Shown here piece after piece: positions 22,284-27,484 of a stretch of 27,484 nucleotides of DNA (positions are counted from its first letter, which is position 1; every line of letters starts with the position of its first letter). The stretch comes from JBGAWK01 sp044227665 (GTDB lineage Bacteria; Bacteroidota; Bacteroidia; Chitinophagales; JADIYW01). The notes beneath the pieces were generated by a model, which saw only the letters and a program-made list of their open reading frames with translations, ran no database searches and was not told where the DNA came from. Position numbers and translations under genes: made by a program. The DNA is taken from positions 1-27,484 of the forward strand of contig JBGAWK010000031.1 of assembly GCA_044227665.1 (NCBI GenBank). Direction: 5' to 3'.

Positions 22284-24596
22284 CTATTTGGAAAGAATCA
22301 CAAATTCTGTCCTTCTATTCTTTGCCATTCCTTCCTGTGTATCATTGGAAGCTATTGGGCGACTATTGCCAAACCCCTTCATGCTGAGGCGATCTTGGCT
22401 GATACCCTTCTCCAATAAATACTGCATTACGGCATCTGCTCTATCCGTAGAGAGTTGCAACAGTCCTTCTGCTGTAGAAGTACTCGTACCCTTATCGGTA
22501 TGCCCATAAACGCCTAATCTTACAGAAGGGTTTGTATGCATAAAGTCCACAATTTTGTCTAATTGCATATATGAAGATGTCAATAGATTGTAGCTGCTGG
22601 GCTCGAAAAGAATATTTTCTATCGTAAAACTTTCGTTTACCTCTATAGGACGCAATCCTACAGCTACATATACGCTGTCATGTAGGATTGTAATGGCAGT
22701 ATCATAGGGTAGATAGCCCTGTTTGTTGACAAATACAGTATATTTCCCTTCTACTACTACCTGCGAAAATTTGCCTTGCAAAGAAGTCGCCATCACATAC
22801 GCTCCACTTTCATCCATCACTTTTACAGGGGCAAAAACTGTCAATTTATTTTTGGCGTTATAAATTCTGCCGTAAACGATGTGCTTCTCTTTGGCAATAA
22901 TCTTTTCGATAGTAGTCTGTGGCTTTTCTTGCTTTTCAGAAGCAGTGTCTTTCATATCGAATTTATCTATAGCTTTAATCTTATCTACTATGGATGGCAT
23001 CACTTCCATTGTTTCTGTAGGTTTTGATTTTGGCGGCACGTCTTCCTTGGAAGGAGCAGGTTTTAGGATTGTGGGCGATGTGCTTGCAATAGCTTTAGGC
23101 TCAGGAATTAGCAGCTCAATTTCATTGAGATATTCTCCATACTTATCGAGATTGCCTCTACCTATAGGTGTAAGCCTGTCGGCAGATATACCTTTGTCAT
23201 ATAAATATTTGGCTATGCGCTTTGCTCTATATTCTGTATGTTGTAGTGCAAATTGTCGTTTCTGATCGGCATTGAGTTGCGCAAAGTATTTGGTACTGTC
23301 GGCAAAAATGCCGTGAGATAGTATATTGATTTTTATCTCTGGCTGCGCCTTCATCATTTCCGCTATAGCGTCTAGTTCTTGTTCGGAGTAAGCTATATAC
23401 TTTTTTTTATTTTGATGATAAAAATAATAGTGTAGAAGTGGGCTCTTTGCTCCATTGACAATAGGGGTAAGTGGTGTCGCCCCTCTATAAAAATGATACA
23501 GTTGGTTGCCCAAATAATTGATATAGGATGGAGTTTCGGTATAGAACATTCGAGGAACATACTGGGGAGATTGTACTAAAGAGAAGTAAGAAGTATCCTT
23601 CCTCAGGGGCTGCCTTATCACAGCACCCTTACCCGAAAGTTCTGGCATACTATTTTTACCTAAGATAAAATATAGGATAGAAACCGCTACAGGGGAAAGA
23701 GTGGATTTGTCGTAGAAGTCTGCTTGCAGATAGGCCTTGCCCTTCTGTACAGGGACATAAGGCAAGGTGATGGTAGAATCAGCATCCTCGGGCTGTGTAC
23801 CACAGTCGTCGTATTCCGCTACGCATATATCATCCACATAGTAAAAACATGAGGTGATGATGTCCTCTTTTTTACCTTCCTCCAAAAACACTAGATTCGT
23901 TTGGTTATAGTCGGTAAAGCATCCAAATACAAAATACTGTTCGCCGCCTTGGGCTGTATAGAGACCTTCTATGCGTATCCACCGCTTCTTATTACCCAAT
24001 ATTCGGCCCTGTATATTGCGTACTTGCGGTATATAGGGCAACACCTGTGTAAATAATGGATTGTAAGTCTTCTGATCTTTATAAAAATAAAAACCCATAT
24101 CATCGGTAGCCATCTCCGAATTGTCAGAAAGGCTCACGTAAGCACTCACCGTATATTGCTTACCTCTCTCCAAGGGATGGGTAAGCGTTCCGATAAGATA
24201 TTCTCTGTAAATCAAATCATCGTGATTATCGGAATAAATAAATATTCCTGCATAGTTCTTCCCACTTCGTGGAACTTGGAATCCGTTATTATTCTCAGGT
24301 GTTTGGAAGTTGACATCCAATGATCCTACTTTAGTCTTTTCGTTACACGGCTGAAAAATATCTGCGGTAGCATTTTCGGAAGTACATTTCCACCCCTCGG
24401 GATCTACCATCATCAAACTTGGTACGTTGTCATATTTCCCCTGTAATGTCGGAATCTTTATACATTGCTTTGTCACTTCAAAAGAAGGATTAACTACTAA
24501 ATTTTGTGCGAGAATACACGGCATAAAAGCAGTTATGGCAAATAAAATTAAATATCTCTTTAGCACAAATGACACAGCTCTATTATTTTTGTACAA
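22284..24596 (-). CDS. OmpA-family protein with two OmpA-like domains and an N-terminal jelly-roll-like module
   Basis: A 770-residue envelope protein. After a signal peptide ending ILAQ (about residue 31), residues 32-265 form a beta-rich module (NLVVNPSFEV, EGWKC, then a VDDICV-type strand) similar to carbohydrate-binding-like front ends of Bacteroidota OmpA proteins. Residues 400-497 are a degenerate OmpA domain that keeps TEYRAKRIAKYLYDKGI but lacks the closing NRR. A Pro/Lys/Glu linker (498-571), a carboxypeptidase-regulatory-like beta domain (572-652) and a complete OmpA domain follow (654-770; YGHTDKG, LSTDRADAVMQYL, NRRTEFVIL), which should bind peptidoglycan. The frame opens at TTG 24596, but GTG codons at 24575 and 24566 give a better signal peptide (MLKRYLILFAITAF), so the start is uncertain. 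A lipoprotein gene diverges just upstream. Confidence 0.85.
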   Translation of the reverse strand: MYKNNRAVSFVLKRYLILFAITAFMPCILAQNLVVNPSFEVTKQCIKIPTLQGKYDNVPSLMMVDPEGWKCTSENATADIFQPCNEKTKVGSLDVNFQTPENNNGFQVPRSGKNYAGIFIYSDNHDDLIYREYLIGTLTHPLERGKQYTVSAYVSLSDNSEMATDDMGFYFYKDQKTYNPLFTQVLPYIPQVRNIQGRILGNKKRWIRIEGLYTAQGGEQYFVFGCFTDYNQTNLVFLEEGKKEDIITSCFYYVDDICVAEYDDCGTQPEDADSTITLPYVPVQKGKAYLQADFYDKSTLSPVAVSILYFILGKNSMPELSGKGAVIRQPLRKDTSYFSLVQSPQYVPRMFYTETPSYINYLGNQLYHFYRGATPLTPIVNGAKSPLLHYYFYHQNKKKYIAYSEQELDAIAEMMKAQPEIKINILSHGIFADSTKYFAQLNADQKRQFALQHTEYRAKRIAKYLYDKGISADRLTPIGRGNLDKYGEYLNEIELLIPEPKAIASTSPTILKPAPSKEDVPPKSKPTETMEVMPSIVDKIKAIDKFDMKDTASEKQEKPQTTIEKIIAKEKHIVYGRIYNAKNKLTVFAPVKVMDESGAYVMATSLQGKFSQVVVEGKYTVFVNKQGYLPYDTAITILHDSVYVAVGLRPIEVNESFTIENILFEPSSYNLLTSSYMQLDKIVDFMHTNPSVRLGVYGHTDKGTSTSTAEGLLQLSTDRADAVMQYLLEKGISQDRLSMKGFGNSRPIASNDTQEGMAKNRRTEFVILSK
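24584..24591 (+). promoter_or_regulatory. Bacteroidota-type -7 box for the lipoprotein-YhhN pair
   Basis: TATTTTTG matches TAnnTTTG exactly and ends 17 bases before the ATG at 24609. It overlaps the first codons of the longest OmpA reading frame, which favours a later start for OmpA. Confidence 0.5.
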
Positions 24597-24608
24597 ATTA
24601 ATGGTGAG

Positions 24609-25034
24609 ATGTGTAGATATATATTGCTAATTTTTGCACTTTTGTGGCTAACATCTTGCCGTAATCATCAAAAAGCTATACTTGGAGAATGGGTATTGGA
24701 AGATATTTCGGTAGTACCGGGTTCACATCTCAGTGATGGTGAGAAAAGGGCTTTGATAAAGGATTTTATAGGCAACAAATCTGCAATACTGGCAATTTCA
24801 GGATTTAGCTTTACAGCCGACAGCAACTACATATTTGAAATTGCAGGTAGCGTAAGTGAAGGTAAATATTATTTTATTCCTGGTAGCAACAAAATGGTGG
24901 TAACGGTTACAAACAATCCCGAATATAGAAATCTTACAGATACCTTTACCGTAGCTATGCGTGGAAATAATAAAATTGGCTTATCACAAAGTGCCCCTTT
25001 TGGCAAATTATTACTATATTTAAGAAAAAAATAG
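24609..25034 (+). CDS. Small lipocalin-like lipoprotein
   Basis: A 141-residue predicted lipoprotein: signal peptide MCRYILLIFALLWLTSC with lipobox LTSC, then a small beta-rich domain. GEWVLEDISVVPG at the start of the mature part and regularly spaced strands (FSFTADSNYIFEI, GKYYFIPGSNKMVVTV, GKLLLYLRKK) resemble the lipocalin-like DUF4923/DUF5004-type lipoproteins of Bacteroidota; the exact family is uncertain. It is four bases upstream of the YhhN gene and probably shares its transcript. Confidence 0.65.
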   Translation: MCRYILLIFALLWLTSCRNHQKAILGEWVLEDISVVPGSHLSDGEKRALIKDFIGNKSAILAISGFSFTADSNYIFEIAGSVSEGKYYFIPGSNKMVVTVTNNPEYRNLTDTFTVAMRGNNKIGLSQSAPFGKLLLYLRKK

Positions 25035-25038
25035 TGCC

Positions 25039-25695
25039 ATGCCATTCGCCGCCAAAAGATGGTCTCTACTCCCCTATCTCATCATAGCTGTTGCCAATAT
25101 TGCTTTTGAATATATACCTAATTATGAGGGCACGGCACTCACCAAAGCGTTATTAATGCCCATGCTGCTTTTGTATTTATGGCAGAATGTGCCGACAAAG
25201 CCCTTACTTATCATCTTTGCGCTGTTTTTCTCTTGGCTGGGAGATATATTTTTGCTCAAATCCTCTATACCCCTACGCTTTATGATGGGGCTGGGTGCGT
25301 TTCTTATCGCCCATATTTTTTATATAGCATTTTTTGTTCGCGAAATAAAAATGGCTCGCCAACCTTTCTATAAACATCATTTCTGGGCCATATTACTTAT
25401 ATGGGTAGCAATGATGTGCCTCCTCATGCCTAATACTACAAGCTTCTCCGCACCAGTGGCTCTCTATGCTACTGTAATACTTACCATGCTGTACTTAGCA
25501 CTCACCCGTAGGTCAGTAGTTGCCTATGCTTCTTTTATATGGGTAGCGACAGGTGCTGGTTTGTTTGTACTCTCGGATAGTATGATAGCTATAAACAAAT
25601 TTGTCATACCTCTACCTTTGGCACGCATCCTTATTATGACTACCTATCTTTTCGGTCAAGGTGCTATAGTATATGGTATCATCAGAAAAGGGTGA
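25039..25695 (+). CDS. YhhN-family membrane protein (putative lysoplasmalogenase)
   Basis: A 218-residue inner-membrane protein with about eight hydrophobic segments. YhhN/TMEM86 features are LTKALLMPMLLLYLW, FSWLGDIFLL at about 63-72, GLGAFLIAHIFYIAFF, VLSDSMIAINKF and RILIMTTYLFGQGAIVYGII, with the conserved Asp residues thought to act in catalysis. Eukaryotic TMEM86B hydrolyses the vinyl-ether bond of lysoplasmalogens; the bacterial substrate is not settled. The start is the ATG four bases after the lipoprotein stop. Confidence 0.87.
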   Translation: MPFAAKRWSLLPYLIIAVANIAFEYIPNYEGTALTKALLMPMLLLYLWQNVPTKPLLIIFALFFSWLGDIFLLKSSIPLRFMMGLGAFLIAHIFYIAFFVREIKMARQPFYKHHFWAILLIWVAMMCLLMPNTTSFSAPVALYATVILTMLYLALTRRSVVAYASFIWVATGAGLFVLSDSMIAINKFVIPLPLARILIMTTYLFGQGAIVYGIIRKG

Positions 25696-25715
25696 TTGAT
25701 TTCTCTTTATACATC

Positions 25716-25748
25716 TCTCAAATAATTGAAGAATATAATCATTTGAGA
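25716..25748. repeat. Inverted repeat downstream of the YhhN gene
   Basis: TCTCAAAT and ATTTGAGA, eight bases each and perfectly complementary, are spaced by 17 bases in the 82-base gap between the YhhN and methyltransferase genes. It could be a weak terminator or an operator for the methyltransferase gene; no U-run follows. Confidence 0.4.
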
Positions 25749-25777
25749 CTACAACCATAACAAGATAACTCAAAAAG

Positions 25778-26509
25778 ATGACAAAAGACAAGATACTTTC
25801 CGCTTATGAAGCTGTGGCAAAAAAGTATAATGAGCTTATAGAGTACAAGCCACACAACGCCTATTACGACAGACCTAACATGCTACAACTTTTACCGGAC
25901 GTATATGGAAAGACCATTCTCGATGCGGCATGTGGTCCTGGTAAATATGCAGAACTCCTTATAGAAAAAGGGGCGAAAGTGATAGGCTTTGATAATAGCC
26001 CAACAATGGTGGATTTAGCTTTAAAACGAAATAATAATAAGGGGAAATTTTTTGTTCACGACATATCTGCACCTATTTCAATGGTGGAAAATAATACTTG
26101 TGATATTGTACTCTGCGCTTTGGCACTACACTATATAGAAGATTGGACACCACCCATACAGGAATTTTACAGAGTATTGAAGTCAGACGGCATCCTTCTC
26201 CTGTCCATAGAACACCCATTTTATGAATATACATCTTCCAACTCCCGAAATTACTTTAACATAGAAAATATACAATGTGATTGGAAAGGTTACGGGCAAC
26301 GCATAGAAATGCACAGTTACCGAAGACCCTTGTCGGAGTGCATATCCCCACTTACGGACAACGGATTCTATATAGACAAAGTTATAGAGCCCAAGCCCAC
26401 CAAAGAATTTGAGGCTCTAGACCCCGAAAACTATATAGAACTCAATAACTTCCCTGCCTTTTTGTGTATAAGAGCTGTAAAAAGGAGAGGCAGTAGCCCA
26501 TGTGTTTAA
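25778..26509 (+). CDS. Class I SAM-dependent methyltransferase
   Basis: A 243-residue Rossmann-fold methyltransferase. Motif I is ILDAACGPG (DAACGPG at 49-55), motif II is KVIGFDNSPTMVDLA with the ribose-binding acidic residue, DIVLCALALHYIEDW is motif IV and LKSDGILLLSIEHPF is motif V/VI. The C-terminal 90 residues (YRRPLSECISPLTDNGFYIDKVIEPKPT) are typical of Methyltransf_11/25 small-molecule enzymes; the substrate cannot be told. It is alone between two inverted-repeat structures, and its stop codon touches the left arm of the next one. Confidence 0.85.
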   Translation: MTKDKILSAYEAVAKKYNELIEYKPHNAYYDRPNMLQLLPDVYGKTILDAACGPGKYAELLIEKGAKVIGFDNSPTMVDLALKRNNNKGKFFVHDISAPISMVENNTCDIVLCALALHYIEDWTPPIQEFYRVLKSDGILLLSIEHPFYEYTSSNSRNYFNIENIQCDWKGYGQRIEMHSYRRPLSECISPLTDNGFYIDKVIEPKPTKEFEALDPENYIELNNFPAFLCIRAVKRRGSSPCV

Positions 26510-26593
26510 ATAAATAAAAGCCTATCTTCGACAATAATGTAATAACAGACAATGAAATAAGCTCAAAGACAATGAACAGTAGGCTATTTATTT
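26508..26593. repeat. 86-base inverted-repeat element with internal GACAATGAA repeats
   Basis: Left arm 26508-26524 (AAATAAAT, a three-base AAA bulge, then AGCCTA) pairs with right arm 26580-26593 (TAGGCT then ATTTATTT). The 55-base interior holds AGACAATGAA twice, exactly 20 bases apart (26547-26556 and 26567-26576), and a third relative GACAATAATG at 26530. The A-tract/U-tract design suits a bidirectional terminator between two convergent genes, but the large loop with repeats also recalls a MITE-like element. No flanking target duplication is evident. Confidence 0.55.
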
Positions 26594-26633
26594 CCTTAGA
26601 TTTACAAAAAAAGAAATTCATAAAGATACTATC

Positions 26634-27484
26634 TCATTTTCCTTCTCCTCGTATGATAGTAAGAAAGGTTTGGAGTAGAATAGCAACATCTAGTGTGATA
26701 GAGTAGTTTTCGATATATAAAATATCATATTGCATACGATCTATCATTTCATCTATCGTAGAAGCATAACCATATCTTACCATGCCCCAAGATGTAATAC
26801 CTGGTTTTACTTTATGTAAAAAATTATATTGCGGTGCATTGGCAATAATTTTGTCTATAAAATATTTTCGTTCCGGACGAGGCCCTACCCACGACATCTC
26901 GCCTTTGAGGATATTATAAATTTGTGGTAATTCATCGAGGCGGTATTTGCGCATTACAGTACCCCAAGGGGTAATACGCATATCGTTGTCTTCAGCAAGT
27001 CTTGGTGTACCATCCTCTGCATCTACATACATAGATCTAAATTTGTATAATACAAAAGGCTTGCCCTTATGTCCTATACGTTCTTGCTTGTAAAATATAG
27101 GCCCATGATTTTCATTGCGTATTTTGAATATACAAAATACATAAAGGGGCAGTAATATAAGAAGTGCACATATAGACATGAGAATATCCATCACGCGCTT
27201 CATGATCCACTGCCACGGCTTAATAATCTGATTATCAATCTCTATCAGTAGTTCGCTATAAATATTGTCCATACGTACTGCACCGGCAATAATCTGATAA
27301 TTTTCGGGAATTATCTTAATCACTTTATCTGCATCATCCAAATCGTGTATAGCCTGCAGTATTTCATTTTCTTTAGGATACTCGAAGGCAACAAAGCACT
27401 CTTCAAAGCATGTCTTTTCCAAAATAGATTTTCTATCTTTCCATACCCCTAGATGCGGAAGGCGTATATCTGGATTCTCATTGC
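26634..27484 (-). CDS. Polyprenyl-phosphate sugar-1-phosphate transferase (partial, 5' end outside window)
   Basis: The C-terminal part of a membrane enzyme that starts exopolysaccharide or O-antigen-like repeat units by moving a sugar-1-phosphate from UDP-sugar onto undecaprenyl phosphate. The frame is open to the right edge, about 20 codons beyond the TTG at 27422, so this is not a complete gene; full-length members have about 460 residues with four N-terminal helices. The visible part starts in the CoA-binding-like domain (DIRLPHLGVWKD at the edge), then a membrane helix (VMDILMSICALLILLPLYVF), then the PF02397 catalytic domain: QERIGHKGKPFVLYKFRSMY, DNDMRITPWG, RKYRLDELPQIYNILKGEMS, WVGPRPER and KPGITSW. 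The gene reads toward the inverted-repeat element. Confidence 0.9.
   Translation of the reverse strand, partial: NENPDIRLPHLGVWKDRKSILEKTCFEECFVAFEYPKENEILQAIHDLDDADKVIKIIPENYQIIAGAVRMDNIYSELLIEIDNQIIKPWQWIMKRVMDILMSICALLILLPLYVFCIFKIRNENHGPIFYKQERIGHKGKPFVLYKFRSMYVDAEDGTPRLAEDNDMRITPWGTVMRKYRLDELPQIYNILKGEMSWVGPRPERKYFIDKIIANAPQYNFLHKVKPGITSWGMVRYGYASTIDEMIDRMQYDILYIENYSITLDVAILLQTFLTIIRGEGK

Noticed and set aside
22879..23265. 128-codon open frame antisense to the OmpA gene
   Set aside because: A shadow of a long real gene with no independent features; the same applies to the antisense frames at 4088-4432 and 548-889.
1..27484. CRISPR arrays, tRNA or rRNA genes, prophage, toxin-antitoxin or defence modules
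   Set aside because: No repeat-spacer arrays, cloverleaf T-loop patterns, integrases, or recognised defence or toxin proteins are seen on either strand.

Overview
The window reads as a stretch of chromosome from an AT-rich member of the Bacteroidota, probably a Chitinophagales/Sphingobacteriales-like lineage. Evidence: several genes are preceded by the Bacteroidota -7 promoter box TAnnTTTG, often only 8-30 bases before the start codon; Shine-Dalgarno sites are weak; and there are family and gene-pair signatures of the phylum: DUF4783 next to nadC, a long N-terminally extended NusB, a Gln-x-His dihydroorotase, SusD-free porin O/P with a PhoU-like protein and Pit, and an OmpA protein with a jelly-roll-like front end. 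I see no prophage, intact insertion sequence, CRISPR array, tRNA or rRNA gene.

Layout, left to right. 1-1420 is the end of purL (purine synthesis), followed by about 350 bases without a convincing gene. 1770-2980 is a minus-strand block: rpmI-rplT (ribosomal proteins L35 and L20), a strong hairpin terminator, then miaE (tRNA hydroxylase). Divergent from it is a plus-strand pair, a CpdA-like phosphodiesterase and an MscS-type channel (3129-4736), which runs head-on into a small DUF2147 exported protein (minus). Dihydroorotase and a GT4 glycosyltransferase follow (plus). 7739-11864 is a tightly packed minus-strand operon: gpmI, a lipoprotein, hisS and a DUF4184 membrane protein, two of whose junctions have a single base between stop and start. 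Divergent from gpmI is DUF4783-nadC, then a membrane-anchored sulfotransferase, a convergent lipoprotein, nusB and the proline/glutamate pathway gene pruA.

18091-21696 is the most coherent functional unit: a minus-strand phosphate-uptake operon of an outer-membrane porin O/P, a DUF47 (PhoU-like) protein and a Pit phosphate transporter. As given, the Pit gene is broken by a single extra base in an A5 run, and it carries a roughly 150-residue charged helical insert. A GC-rich 14-bp hairpin separates it from convergent pruA. After a 587-base non-coding stretch comes an unusual OmpA-family protein with two OmpA-like domains (minus), then divergently a small lipoprotein with a YhhN-family membrane protein, a SAM methyltransferase, an 86-base inverted-repeat element and the 3' part of a polyprenyl-phosphate sugar transferase that runs off the right edge.

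Most of the window is housekeeping metabolism with compact operons and abutting convergent genes. I did not find a clear undescribed multi-gene system. The points worth a second look are the Pit frameshift and insert, the hairpin between the DUF47 and Pit genes, the double-OmpA protein, the rpmI-rplT operon standing without infC, and the inverted-repeat element near the right end.
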